Positions 16,647 through 25,237 of a stretch of 64,000 nt of DNA are shown here, piece after piece. Positions within the stretch are counted from its first letter, which is position 1. Each line of letters begins with the position of its first letter. The notes under the pieces are model-generated. The model saw nothing but the letters and a program-made list of their open reading frames with translations, had not been told where the DNA came from and made no database searches. A program made the position numbers and the translations under genes. The stretch lies in the NCBI RefSeq assembly GCF_900184735.1, contig NZ_LT855390.1:117736-181735 (forward strand), given 5' to 3'. The stretch comes from Paucisalibacillus globulus (GTDB lineage: Bacteria > Bacillota > Bacilli > Bacillales > Amphibacillaceae).

Positions 16647-17331
16647 CTACCTTATAGCCCATGCCTCGAACTGTTTTGATGATTGTTGGATTTTGTGGGT
16701 CATCTTCTAATTTTTCACGTAATCTTTTTATATAGACGGTCAAGGTATTATCATTCACAAAATCACCAGCAACATCCCAAATTCGATCAAGCAACTGTGC
16801 TCTTGTGAGAAGTTGTCCGATATGATTGGCGAAGATTAGGAAGAGACGATATTCTAAAGCGGTTAACGAAATTTCCTCTTCATTTTTATATACTTTTCCT
16901 TCTGACGTGTTGATCTGAATATCTTGTATGGTGATGATATTCTTCGTTTGGGAATGTCGATTATATCGACGCAGTACCGATTTAATTCTAGAAATAAGTT
17001 CTCGGATTCGGAATGGCTTGGTAATATAGTCATCTGCCCCCATATCTAGTCCCATGACTACATTCACTTCATCATCAAAGGCGGTTAAGAATATCACCGG
17101 GATATCGAGTTGTTTTTTCACTAATCTACATAAGTCATACCCACTACCATCAGGTAAGTTTAAATCAAATAAGCATAAATCGATTTCATTTATCTGTTGT
17201 TGGATGACTTCGGTTGCCGAAGTTGCGTTATGACAAAGGATGATATCAAAGTCTTCTTGTTTCAAGGAATACTCTAAACCGGAAGCAATGGTGCGGTCAT
17301 CTTCTACTAGTAAGATTTTCATTCGTTTCAC
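16639..17331 (-). CDS. OmpR-family response regulator
   Basis: This 230-residue protein has a receiver domain with the acidic pair at 11-12, the phospho-acceptor D56 in LFDLNLPDG, the conserved T in FLTAFDD and K in YITKPFRIREL. A winged-helix DNA-binding domain follows (residues about 130-230, ending TVRGMGYKVGE). It forms one unit with the kinase and probably activates the ABC transporter operon downstream through the 11-bp repeats. Its ATG is 12 bases after the stop of the pRiA4b-type gene, so read-through from that gene is possible. Confidence 0.95.
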   Translation of the reverse strand: MKRMKILLVEDDRTIASGLEYSLKQEDFDIILCHNATSATEVIQQQINEIDLCLFDLNLPDGSGYDLCRLVKKQLDIPVIFLTAFDDEVNVVMGLDMGADDYITKPFRIRELISRIKSVLRRYNRHSQTKNIITIQDIQINTSEGKVYKNEEEISLTALEYRLFLIFANHIGQLLTRAQLLDRIWDVAGDFVNDNTLTVYIKRLREKLEDDPQNPTIIKTVRGMGYKVGE

Positions 17332-17343
17332 CCTAACATATGG

Positions 17344-18474
17344 TTATTCAAAATCCTTCAACCTTCTATTAACCATTTTTATATCAAAGTCTTCAAAGCC
17401 TTGCTCTCTACTCCAAGCATACATTTGCTTATAATCTGGATGATTTACATCTTCCATAATTTCAAGGAAAACCTCATATCCACCTTCTCCACCTACATCC
17501 TCTGGTGGTGTGTTTCCTTCTCCCTCTATACAGGTAGGATAATTCTTATCATAATCTTCCATCACGCGCTGGACCTTAATATCGTGTATCCAGTTATCCC
17601 CAAAATCATAAACATAGGTTACGTTAGCTGGCATATATTCAGAAAGCAGAACGGTATGATCCAATTTCTTGGGAAGACTATTATCCCCGTGATTAAATGC
17701 CTCTGGATGACAAACAAGATTAGCAATCGGTTTGTATCCTTCTTCGTTATATGCAAAGTGGTGAGGGTTCAGTGCTCGGTTCGATTTTTGGTTACTAAAA
17801 TCATAAAACTCATGAAGATGAGAATCTTGCCAACCAAAAGCAGTCTGGATAACATGATGGAATTCGCTGAAGGTGATGTACATCGGAACGATTAATTTCC
17901 GGAACACGTTCCTACTTTGAAGGCGCAATGTTATCTTCATCTCTAGAGCTTTTGTTTGGAATGTCGGCTTACCTGTAAATTCCTCCAAGTCCTTATACAT
18001 GGCCTCATTTGCATAGAAATAGTCCTTTTTTCCATCCCCAACTAAATCACGACTCAATTTTAAACTCAGAGTAGGTTGGAAAATCGTATCCGAATCAAGT
18101 AGAGTTTCAAAGTAATATAAGGTTTCACAGGCCCTGTTCATCCTTGCAATTAATTTTCTATCTTTTGTTTTCGAAAAGGTTATCTCTCTAGCAGAATCAA
18201 TATATTGTTCGATAACATCCTTTTGAATACCCTCTTGTTCAAACATGTACTGAATAGAGTGCAAGATGACATCATCGATTTTATTAAAATCCTTAGCTTT
18301 AAGCCCATGTAGAACGATCGTATATCGATTTTTATCATTCACCAGTACCAGTGTCTTTCTTCGGTTCACAATTAACAGATTTCCATGCCATGATAGAAGA
18401 GGATTATCCCCCTCAACAACGTCAGGCTTTATTTTTAATTGTTCTTGTAACTTTTTTGTGCAGTTTATAATCAT
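17344..18474 (-). CDS. DUF6933 plus pRiA4b ORF-3-like protein
   Basis: This 376-residue protein appears to have two parts. Residues 1 to about 150 (MIINCTKKLQEQLKIKP..., HGNLLIVNRRKTLVLVND) resemble DUF6933. From about residue 175 (LEMKITLRLQSRNVFRKLIVPMYITFSEFHHVIQTAFGW) to the end it matches the plasmid pRiA4b ORF-3 domain, with its HEFYDF and YVYDFGDNWIHDI segments. No enzymatic activity is known for either. It sits immediately upstream of the response regulator in the same direction with a 12-base gap. Whether it is part of that signalling unit is open. Confidence 0.75.
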   Translation of the reverse strand: MIINCTKKLQEQLKIKPDVVEGDNPLLSWHGNLLIVNRRKTLVLVNDKNRYTIVLHGLKAKDFNKIDDVILHSIQYMFEQEGIQKDVIEQYIDSAREITFSKTKDRKLIARMNRACETLYYFETLLDSDTIFQPTLSLKLSRDLVGDGKKDYFYANEAMYKDLEEFTGKPTFQTKALEMKITLRLQSRNVFRKLIVPMYITFSEFHHVIQTAFGWQDSHLHEFYDFSNQKSNRALNPHHFAYNEEGYKPIANLVCHPEAFNHGDNSLPKKLDHTVLLSEYMPANVTYVYDFGDNWIHDIKVQRVMEDYDKNYPTCIEGEGNTPPEDVGGEGGYEVFLEIMEDVNHPDYKQMYAWSREQGFEDFDIKMVNRRLKDFE

Positions 18475-18541
18475 ATCTAATGCCTCATTTCATTTATAAC
18501 TATTATTATAACAATTTATCGAGTTAGACACATAATTTGGT

Positions 18542-18558
18542 CCATGGGGACAGGTACC
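18542..18558. repeat. dispersed repeat CCATGGGGACAGGTACC
   Basis: A full copy of the minus-orientation core lies between the pRiA4b-type gene start and the membrane-protein stop. Confidence 0.6.
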
Positions 18559-18666
18559 TCGTTTCCTTTGGAGAGTAGTTGTTTGGGGGGAAGCTTTATA
18601 ATCAATCTCTATATTTTCATTTGGATGTAATCGGACGATAATATTCTATTAGAGAAGAGAAAAGAG

Positions 18667-18690
18667 CCAGGGAACCTGACCCCGTGGCTC
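18667..18690. repeat. dispersed repeat within a GAGCCA/TGGCTC inverted repeat
   Basis: AGGGAACCTGACCCCGTGG is a variant copy flanked by GAGCCA and TGGCTC, so it can fold as a hairpin. It overlaps the stop codon of the next minus-strand gene and may serve as its terminator. Confidence 0.6.
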
Positions 18691-19393
18691 ACTCAAACTC
18701 CTCTACATCTCTTTCTCTAATCTTGGAATCTCTCTCAAACCCGAGTCCATATTTCACATAAGAACCATATTGGGTATCATTTAAGTTCGCATTAATGCTT
18801 ACCCGGTCATACTCGTAGCCATTTTCATTTAGTAGCTGCTGAATGGATTTCGCTTTTTCTACTACAGATTCCTTCGTTAAATCTTCGGCATTTAAGATAA
18901 TATGGATATACATTGGTTTTTCTAGCTTTAAATCCTTATCCCAGGTGGTGTCGGAAGGATAGGTCCCTTTCAAGACCTCTATCATAACCTCCACTTCCTT
19001 CATCTCTGGTATTTCTTTTTTTATCAGTTGTTGGAGTTCCATGTTTGCTTCACTTTCTAGATTCCTTATTAAGATTTGATCTAAGTTAGCGTAATAAATA
19101 GAATCATAGGTAACCTCTGTACCTAAGATGCCTGTTACAGTAAAGTCGTGCACCTTTTGTGTTGCATCACCAATTTGCTTCACTTCAAAGTTATATCCAC
19201 TATCCTTAAAGTTGTAAAAAGGCTTCCCCACATGGAACTCGTCTTCTGGATATTCTTCTTCCAAATAATTGTTTAACGTTATTTTCGCAATTTGTTTGGA
19301 TACTGGATTTCCGTTAAAAGCATTAGCTATAAATAGTACAGGGAGTGTAATTATGATAATTAACAGAATGTACCACCATTTTCTCTTACGCAT
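18689..19393 (-). CDS. membrane-anchored protein of the sigma/anti-sigma operon (YfjL-like)
   Basis: This 234-residue protein has one N-terminal membrane helix (residues 6-25, WWYILLIIIITLPVLFIANAF) and then an extracytoplasmic alpha/beta domain. A region with YEVDRVSINANLNDTQYGSYVKYG-like spacing at the end is conserved in YfjL-like proteins. That family name is an impression, not a firm match. The start overlaps the anti-sigma stop (TAATG), so it is made with the sigma and anti-sigma factors and may modulate signal sensing. Confidence 0.6.
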   Translation of the reverse strand: MRKRKWWYILLIIIITLPVLFIANAFNGNPVSKQIAKITLNNYLEEEYPEDEFHVGKPFYNFKDSGYNFEVKQIGDATQKVHDFTVTGILGTEVTYDSIYYANLDQILIRNLESEANMELQQLIKKEIPEMKEVEVMIEVLKGTYPSDTTWDKDLKLEKPMYIHIILNAEDLTKESVVEKAKSIQQLLNENGYEYDRVSINANLNDTQYGSYVKYGLGFERDSKIRERDVEEFE

Positions 19394-19962
19394 TATACAT
19401 CACCACTTTCTTTTAGCTTGATGAAGAGTAAACCAACAGTTGCTCCTAAGATTGCAAATAGTAAATGGATGCCTGCCATTAGGAATGAACCATATAACGA
19501 GTCAAAAATCATCATGGAAACACTATTATTCGGATCTGTTTGCTGGAAGATGCTATAGAGCATAGTTCCTAAAAACCATAAAAAGACAGGAAGAAAAGCA
19601 ATCAACATCACCAATCGATAGGTTCGATAAAATAAGTAAATCACGAGTCCTAAAATAAAATAGGGTAAAATAAAACCAAAGTTTTCATTTGCAATTACAG
19701 TTCGTATAGCTAGAAAAAAGGAGATTCCAACAAAGATTAATTGATATAAGGTCAATTTTGATGTTACCTTAGCCATCATTTTTTCATGATCTACTACGGG
19801 TTCAATCTTATCCTCCAGTATGGGTTCACTAGAGATACTTGCTAAAGCGCTACAGGAAGGGCAACTCTTAAGATGTTCTTCTACCCATTCCGTAGTCTCA
19901 GGCTTCAATAATCCTTCATGATATAGTGGTAGTAAATCCTCAACGATCGGGCATTCTTTCAT
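19393..19962 (-). CDS. anti-sigma factor with zf-HC2 domain
   Basis: This 189-residue protein starts with a zinc-binding anti-sigma domain: MKECPIVEDLLPLYHEGLL and then HLKSCPSC, the H-x3-C-x2-C pattern of ZAS proteins. About four membrane helices follow (from residue 73 on). It would hold the adjacent sigma factor inactive at the membrane until a signal arrives. Its ATG lies 23 bases inside the sigma gene, with a GGGGGCG ribosome site, which couples the two levels. Confidence 0.88.
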   Translation of the reverse strand: MKECPIVEDLLPLYHEGLLKPETTEWVEEHLKSCPSCSALASISSEPILEDKIEPVVDHEKMMAKVTSKLTLYQLIFVGISFFLAIRTVIANENFGFILPYFILGLVIYLFYRTYRLVMLIAFLPVFLWFLGTMLYSIFQQTDPNNSVSMMIFDSLYGSFLMAGIHLLFAILGATVGLLFIKLKESGDV

Positions 19963-20455
19963 ATTTTTTCGCCCCCATTTCTGTTTTGATTTTTACCTTT
20001 GCACGGTGAAAGGTAACACGGACATAGTTTTCAGTTCTTCCAACAAGTTGAGCAATTTCCTTAAAGGAAAGTTCCCCGTAGATTCGTAGAATGATAATAT
20101 CTTTGGAAAGGTCATCCAATACTTGTATAAGCGTCATGATTTCTCTGGCTTCTTCATTTAAAACATATAAATCTTCTGGAGTCTTTGGTACGTCTTTTAC
20201 TTCATTCGTTAATTTCATTTCCAAACCTTTTTTATACCGTTTGGAACGATAGTGCTTGGTTAATATATTTTTTGCGATGGCAAATACCCAAGTTTGAATG
20301 GTGGCAAAGCCTTGAAAAGAATGAATACCTTTCAACGCTTGATAGAAAACTTCCTGTGTTAAGTCTTCTGCAACCATCTGGTCCGATGTTTTTATATAAA
20401 AATACGTGAGAATCTTTGGATGGAGCTCCTTATAGATGTCTTCTATCTCCTGCAT
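19940..20455 (-). CDS. ECF-type sigma-70 family RNA polymerase sigma factor
   Basis: This 171-residue sigma factor has only regions 2 and 4. Region 2 includes AEDLTQEVFYQALKGIHSFQ and the TWVFAIAKNILTKHYRS segment (about residues 30-75). Region 4 is the HTH ELSFKEIAQLVGRTENYVRVTFHRAKVKIK (about residues 128-158). The anti-sigma gene overlaps it. Upstream on the minus strand is TGTAAC about 60 bases before the ATG, which could be an ECF-type -35 for autoregulation, but a matching -10 is not clear. Confidence 0.92.
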   Translation of the reverse strand: MQEIEDIYKELHPKILTYFYIKTSDQMVAEDLTQEVFYQALKGIHSFQGFATIQTWVFAIAKNILTKHYRSKRYKKGLEMKLTNEVKDVPKTPEDLYVLNEEAREIMTLIQVLDDLSKDIIILRIYGELSFKEIAQLVGRTENYVRVTFHRAKVKIKTEMGAKKYERMPDR

Positions 20456-20571
20456 GAATGACCTTCCCCCCTTCCGTCATGTACTTAGTACCATGATAGA
20501 GCTTTTTGTTACAAAAGAAAATTAAGAAAATAAAAAAGACTATGGGATAGCTTCCTTGGAATGAGGTCCAA

Positions 20572-20594
20572 GGAACTTGTCCCCATGGTCCATT
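20572..20594. repeat. dispersed repeat AGGAACTTGTCCCCATGG
   Basis: One copy sits inside GGTCCA...TGGTCC in the gap between the sigma gene and nirK. Confidence 0.55.
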
Positions 20595-20719
20595 CACAAA
20601 TATGTAATAATCACTAATCTAAAGATAATTTCTGCCCAAAGTCAGTTAACCCCTGTCACATCAACACTTTAGACTCCATTAAAAACAAAATGTTACCCTC
20701 TCATCTTGTGACGTTACCT

Positions 20720-20762
20720 TGTTAACCCAATCACATACTTTTCTAGTCTTATTTTATATAAT
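20720..20762 (+). promoter_or_regulatory. nirK: nirK promoter with FNR/CRP-like box
   Basis: A perfect TATAAT (20757-20762) has no good -35. Instead TGTTA-N6-TCACA (20720-20735) is one base off the FNR/CRP consensus TGTGA-N6-TCACA. Its centre (20727.5) is 41.5 bases upstream of a start at about 20769, the exact class II activator spacing. Oxygen-limited activation by an FNR-type regulator is inferred. Confidence 0.5.
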
Positions 20763-20831
20763 GAAGATGTAGATAAAAGAAGAGCGCTCTTTCATCCACA
20801 AAAAACCGAATAATAAACGGGAGTGAATGAA

Positions 20832-21875
20832 ATGAAGAATATGAAGAAGAGCATCGTTATTGGTGCTTTAGGTTTAGCATTGTTTTTAACAGGTTGTGGT
20901 GACGAAAAAGATACGGCTACATCAGATTCAAAAGATAAATCAAATGACGAGGTAAGTGCAGCGGTAAACGATGAAAAAGAAACTACTATTATCCCAGCAC
21001 ATCAAGACTTAAATCAGGAACCAATCCCTATAAAATTTGAACGAGTTGGAGAACATAAAGTAAATATTGAAATGACAGCACAAATTACCGATATTGAAAT
21101 CGCACCAAATGAAATATATAAAGCTTGGACATTTAATGGGGAAGCACCCGGACCATTAATTGTGGTGAATGAAGGCGATACAATGAATTTCACATTAAAG
21201 AATATGGATCCTGCGATTCCACACAGTATGGATTTCCACGCGGTTGAAACATCACCTACCAAGAACTTTATTGATATAATGCCGGATGAAAGTGGAACAT
21301 TTACCTTTACAGCGAACAGACCTGGGGTGTTTATGTACCATTGTGCAACAGGTCCAGCTCTTTCACATATTGCCAATGGCATGCATGGTGTCGTTATTGT
21401 GAAACCAAAAGATGGCTATCCTACAGATGACATCGTTGATAAGGAGTTCGCTCTAATTCAAAACGAATGGTATAACTATAATGATTTAGATGACTTTACA
21501 GATGGAACACCAAACCAAGTTGTATTCTCTACCAAGGCTCTAAAAGAAGGTGATCGTAATACAAACGGTGACACCTTTACATTGAAAGACGAACCATTAC
21601 AAGCTAAAGTTGGCGATCGTATTCGTCTATATATCAATAATGTAGGACCAAACCAAGTAAGTTCCTTCCATGTGGTAGGTGCACAGTTTGATGTTACGTA
21701 TTTAGATGGGAATCCAGAGAATGTCCTGAAAGGAATGCAAACGGTACAATTACCAGCTAGTGGTGGTGCAGTTGTTGAATTTGAGGTATTTGAGGAAGGG
21801 GATTACACGATTGTAACCCACCAATTCAATCATGTTCAGAAGGGTGCTGCGGCTATTATCCGTGTGACTGAGTAA
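20832..21875 (+). CDS. nirK: copper-containing nitrite reductase, lipoprotein
   Basis: This is the two-cupredoxin-domain enzyme that reduces nitrite to nitric oxide outside the membrane. A lipoprotein signal ends at LFLTGC (Cys22). Type 1 copper ligands are H131, C171, H179 and M184 (in PHSMDFHA, YHCATGP, SHIANGM). Type 2 ligands are H136, H170 and a C-terminal histidine, probably H330 in THQFNH. A start at ATG 20832 (347 residues) is preferred to GTG 20823 because GGGAG is 8 bases before it. No nitric oxide reductase is nearby, so the NO produced must be handled by genes outside the window. The promoter suggests control by an FNR-type regulator. Confidence 0.93.
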   Translation: MKNMKKSIVIGALGLALFLTGCGDEKDTATSDSKDKSNDEVSAAVNDEKETTIIPAHQDLNQEPIPIKFERVGEHKVNIEMTAQITDIEIAPNEIYKAWTFNGEAPGPLIVVNEGDTMNFTLKNMDPAIPHSMDFHAVETSPTKNFIDIMPDESGTFTFTANRPGVFMYHCATGPALSHIANGMHGVVIVKPKDGYPTDDIVDKEFALIQNEWYNYNDLDDFTDGTPNQVVFSTKALKEGDRNTNGDTFTLKDEPLQAKVGDRIRLYINNVGPNQVSSFHVVGAQFDVTYLDGNPENVLKGMQTVQLPASGGAVVEFEVFEEGDYTIVTHQFNHVQKGAAAIIRVTE

Positions 21876-21892
21876 GAAAATATGTAGAAAGA

Positions 21893-21930
21893 AAAAGGAA
21901 GAAGGGTTAAGTACCTTTCTTCCTTTCATA
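21893..21930 (+). terminator. nirK terminator
   Basis: AAAGGAAGAAGG pairs with CCTTTCTTCCTTT around a short loop. Confidence 0.75.
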
Positions 21931-21956
21931 ATTTAAATTATGAAGCTATGCCTATA

Positions 21957-22238
21957 CTATCTTAACTTTAATCTACCAGTCTCTGTAATTTCAATTAATT
22001 GGTATGTATCCCTGTATACTGAATCTTCCACAGGCTCTAATCTCATCTTCGAGTCTTTCCACTCTAAGTATCTAGTTTTATCCTGAACTAAATGATAAAA
22101 ATAGATTTTGGTTTCCATTCTATAATCCACATGACTTAATGCGATATACTCTCCATAAACACTCTTTAACCACATTCTCGCTGATTGGTGATTGAAAAAA
22201 CAGGGGAACTGTGTCACATCATCTTTTGTTATTTGCAA
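21957..22238 (-). CDS. hypothetical protein, 93 residues
   Basis: Not recognised. The start is TTG 22238 (MQITKDDVTQF), preceded by AGGGGTG on the minus strand. The protein is mixed alpha/beta with several aromatic residues (FPCFFNHQSARMWLKSVYGEYIALSHVDY) and no membrane segment. It stands alone between the nirK terminator and the VOC gene. The good RBS and protein-like composition support a real gene. Confidence 0.55.
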   Translation of the reverse strand: MQITKDDVTQFPCFFNHQSARMWLKSVYGEYIALSHVDYRMETKIYFYHLVQDKTRYLEWKDSKMRLEPVEDSVYRDTYQLIEITETGRLKLR

Positions 22239-22346
22239 ATCTTTTCACCCCTATGTACATATAAAGTGAGAAACTATTCTCTCTCATATTTTATCACTAA
22301 ATATTCATTATGGCGGTGTTATAATTTGGTAACAGCTAAAGCTTAC

Positions 22347-22712
22347 CTAGATACCTTTAATCAAAAACTTATTTCCATCCTCATCACAGAAGATAGCACT
22401 AGTTCCCCATGGCGCTTTATTTAGTTCTCGTTCAAACTCCACTCCATTTGTTTTCATATTTTCATAGGTATCCTCTATATCCTCACATTCAAATACAATC
22501 GAAACTTGAGGCATGTCATAACCGCCCCTCATCGATTTCGGGTAGATGACTAGGCGACTCTCGGCGTTTGGTGGAGCAACCTCTAACCAAGTAGCATTCG
22601 GTCCCATTGGATGTTCAGCAACAACCTCAAATCCGATTTTTTCTGTCCAGAACTGTTTCGCTTTTTGTTGATCCTCTACATAGACACCGACTGTAGCAAT
22701 ATTTTTAATCAA
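22347..22712 (-). CDS. VOC family (glyoxalase/dioxygenase-like) protein
   Basis: This 121-residue protein has one vicinal-oxygen-chelate module pair: VGVYVEDQQKAKQFWTEKIGFEVVAEHPMG at the N-terminus and VSIVFECEDIEDTYENMKTNGVEF in the second half, ending FCDEDGNKFLI. It starts with TTG 22712 behind AGGAGG. Such small VOC proteins range from lyases to resistance proteins that sequester drugs, and the function cannot be fixed here. Confidence 0.88.
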   Translation of the reverse strand: MIKNIATVGVYVEDQQKAKQFWTEKIGFEVVAEHPMGPNATWLEVAPPNAESRLVIYPKSMRGGYDMPQVSIVFECEDIEDTYENMKTNGVEFERELNKAPWGTSAIFCDEDGNKFLIKGI

Positions 22713-22847
22713 CTATAACGCCTCCTAAATATTATTGTTCTAATATAGTTCTCTATGAAGTTATTATTATCCTTTATATTCCGTGAAGTTACGCAGTGGT
22801 GAAACAAAGCGAAGAATGATAACGTCCTACTCATAAAAGGGGAGTTT

Positions 22848-23306
22848 ATGATAATGAAAAAGTTATGGTTTCTAACTATACTATTGGTAATTCTAGCAGG
22901 CTGTAATCCTTTTGGCTCAGACAGTAGTGAACTTAAAGGGGATAAACCTCCAAATGCTTTCATAGAAATTGATGGGAAAAGATATGACACCGTACTTGGC
23001 ACCTACTGTTGGAAGAATGGATGTGTGGATACGGCGAGCGCGAAGGACATGTTAAAGAATGAAAGTCCGATTCCGGTTGAGCCAGGTACGAAGGTGACAT
23101 TCGGGATGGATTATGAACCAATGCCGAATGAAGTTCACCTTAACCAAACAAGTGAAGATGGTGAAATAGAAGTAGCTGTAACGGATTATACCTTCACTGC
23201 ACCGAACGAAAAAGGGCTCTACTTTTACGATTATGGTGTATGGTGGAGCGAAGGTGATGTGTCTGACGGAGATGCCTTTTATGCGTTTGCTTTGTTAGTT
23301 AAATAA
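22848..23306 (+). CDS. putative lipoprotein, 152 residues
   Basis: A lipoprotein signal (MKKLWFLTILLVILAGC) is cut before a cysteine at about residue 19. The mature part contains a CWKNGC pair and a C-terminal half rich in beta strands and aromatic residues (GLYFYDYGVWWSEGDVSDGDAFYAFALLV). The family is not recognised. AAAGGGGAG precedes ATG 22848. A second ATG 6 bases on is possible. Confidence 0.75.
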   Translation: MIMKKLWFLTILLVILAGCNPFGSDSSELKGDKPPNAFIEIDGKRYDTVLGTYCWKNGCVDTASAKDMLKNESPIPVEPGTKVTFGMDYEPMPNEVHLNQTSEDGEIEVAVTDYTFTAPNEKGLYFYDYGVWWSEGDVSDGDAFYAFALLVK

Positions 23307-23406
23307 TTAACTATTTTTCATATAATTTAATTTAGGAAAATTATGTTAATATTAATATAGTAATATGAGATTTTGAAATTAAAAGATAATTTTAGGGGGA
23401 AACTAG

Positions 23407-23832
23407 ATGTCTGTACCCAAACATATTATTTCAGCAGCTGCAATCGTATTGAATGATCAGAATGAACTATTACTTATTAAAGGGCCACGTAGAGGATGGG
23501 AGATGCCTGGTGGACAGGTGGAAGAAGGCGAGTCATTGAAAGATGCAGCCATTAGGGAAACCAAAGAGGAATCTGGAATTGACATCGAAATTACTAAGTT
23601 TTGTGGCGTGTTTCAGAATGTAGAGCGGTCTATCTGTAATACATTATTTCTAGGAAAGGCAATCGGTGGCGTTCCAACGACTAGTTCGGAAAGTTTAGAA
23701 GTGGGATTTTTCCCTATTGAAGAAGCATTGGAAATGGTTACGATTAAGAATTTCAGAGAAAGAATAGAACGTTGTTTGGATGAAGAGTCTCAGCCGTTTC
23801 TTGTTGAATTTTATACATCTAAAATGTCGTAG
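23407..23832 (+). CDS. Nudix hydrolase
   Basis: This 141-residue protein carries the full Nudix box GGQVEEGESLKDAAIRETKEESGID (about residues 35-59; pattern G-x5-E-x7-REx2EExG). The N-terminus (SAAAIVLNDQNELLLIKGPRRGWEMPGG) is typical of ADP-ribose or nucleotide hydrolases. The substrate cannot be assigned. The RBS TAGGGGGAAAC precedes the ATG. The next gene starts 21 bases later. Confidence 0.92.
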   Translation: MSVPKHIISAAAIVLNDQNELLLIKGPRRGWEMPGGQVEEGESLKDAAIRETKEESGIDIEITKFCGVFQNVERSICNTLFLGKAIGGVPTTSSESLEVGFFPIEEALEMVTIKNFRERIERCLDEESQPFLVEFYTSKMS

Positions 23833-23853
23833 TGATAAGGATGGAGTCTAAAC

Positions 23854-24321
23854 TTGAAAAAGAGAAAACTAAGGAAATTTGCACTTCTAACTAGGGTCTT
23901 ACTTTCGATTGTTATTATTGTGCTAGTGTTTGATATATCATTCTCTTTACCTACTACTTTTAGAGAGATGATTGTAGAACAAATTATAGATGACGAACAG
24001 CTTGTTATTACGGAGTTAGATACAGAACGAATTAATTACATAACTATTCAAGCTCCCGACTCCGAATCCTCTGGTGAAAGAGAAGAGATAAAAATTGAGG
24101 ATAAAGATATAATTTCAACTTTACTTAGCAATCAACAACGGATCAGGAAAAATGGTAGATTTCAGTATAGTAATGACACATATGAACTAACTGTTCACTT
24201 TTACGGTACTTTTCATAGGTATACGATTGGCAAGGATCATATAGGAACGTTTGAGGATCACTACAATGTGTTAGATGAAGAGAATGCTGTATATGATTAT
24301 ATTAGTTCTTTATTTGAGTAA
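23854..24321 (+). CDS. hypothetical membrane-anchored protein, 155 residues
   Basis: The start is TTG 23854 (MKKRKLRKFALL), with AGGATGGAG upstream. One N-terminal membrane helix (about residues 12-30) is followed by an extracytoplasmic domain with DKDIISTLLSNQQRIRKNGRFQYSNDTYELTVHFYGTFHRYTIGKDHIG, a pattern often seen in DUF5301-like proteins. That link is tentative. It is probably cotranscribed with the Nudix gene. Confidence 0.6.
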   Translation: MKKRKLRKFALLTRVLLSIVIIVLVFDISFSLPTTFREMIVEQIIDDEQLVITELDTERINYITIQAPDSESSGEREEIKIEDKDIISTLLSNQQRIRKNGRFQYSNDTYELTVHFYGTFHRYTIGKDHIGTFEDHYNVLDEENAVYDYISSLFE

Positions 24322-24362
24322 AGTACCATTTTTATAAAGCTATCAATAGGGAGAGTATCAAA

Positions 24363-25211
24363 ATGCATCTAGAAAAAGCGAAAACTATTAGAGAAAGTTT
24401 AACAGCTGATTGTTCGAATTGTTTTGGACTTTGCTGCACAGCTCTAAATATAGTAGCTTCAAGTGACTTTCCCATAAACAAGCCGGCAGGTGAAGCCTGT
24501 GTTCATTTACAATCTGATTTTCGTTGTCAAATTCATCGTAATCTACGAGAGGAAGGATTCAAAGGGTGTACGGTGTTTGACTGTTTAGGTGCTGGACAAA
24601 TTGTTTCTCAAGTTACTTTTAACGGTAAGAGTTGGCGGGATAATCCTGAAATTGGCGATAAGATGTTCCGAGTATTTCCTGTTATGGAACAAATTCACGA
24701 AATGATTGCATACACGGCTGAGGCATTAGGGTATGACATCCCGGATAAATTGTCTGATAGATTAAATGAACAATTAATAGACTTACAGAATCTAACCAAA
24801 CTTGATGCGGATAATTTATTGGCTCTTGATCTAGTGATGATCAGATACCCTCTCAATAATTTACTAGCTGAAACAAGTGATTATATTCGAGGTAACTTAA
24901 TTACAAAGTTACCCGATAAGAAATCCAAAAATTATAATCACGAAAGAGCAGACTGGATTGGCAAAAAATTAAAAGGTAAAGACTTAAGAGGGGTAACCTT
25001 AAGAGGAGCTTATTTAATTGCTGCAGATTTGAGAAATTCGGATTTAAGAGGTGTGGATTTCATTGGTGCAGATTTACGTGATGCCGATCTAAGAGGAGCT
25101 AATTTATCAACGGGTATGTTTCTAACTCAGATGCAAATTAATGCGGCTAAAGGTGATGGAATGACAAGACTTCCTTCACATATTAAACGTCCAACTCATT
25201 GGAGTAACTGA
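24363..25211 (+). CDS. pentapeptide-repeat protein with an N-terminal cysteine cluster
   Basis: This 282-residue protein has an N-terminal region with nine or so cysteines and histidines (SNCFGLCCTAL, GEACVHL, FRCQIH, GCTVFDCLG, residues 17-80), like the metal-binding YkgJ-type cluster. A central helical region follows, and then seven to eight pentapeptide repeats of the A(D/N)LRG type (residues 203-260). Such a combination resembles Bacillus YybG. Pentapeptide proteins can mimic DNA and shield gyrase, but the cysteine cluster argues for another, possibly metal-linked role. Confidence 0.82.
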   Translation: MHLEKAKTIRESLTADCSNCFGLCCTALNIVASSDFPINKPAGEACVHLQSDFRCQIHRNLREEGFKGCTVFDCLGAGQIVSQVTFNGKSWRDNPEIGDKMFRVFPVMEQIHEMIAYTAEALGYDIPDKLSDRLNEQLIDLQNLTKLDADNLLALDLVMIRYPLNNLLAETSDYIRGNLITKLPDKKSKNYNHERADWIGKKLKGKDLRGVTLRGAYLIAADLRNSDLRGVDFIGADLRDADLRGANLSTGMFLTQMQINAAKGDGMTRLPSHIKRPTHWSN

Positions 25212-25237
25212 GTTTTGCTTAAATAGGAGGTAAAGGA

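Noticed and set aside
20707-20735. TGTGA ... TCACA pair upstream of nirK
   Set aside because: The TGTGA at 20707 is too far (more than 15 bases) from TCACA to form an FNR site. The TGTTA-N6-TCACA pair was used instead.
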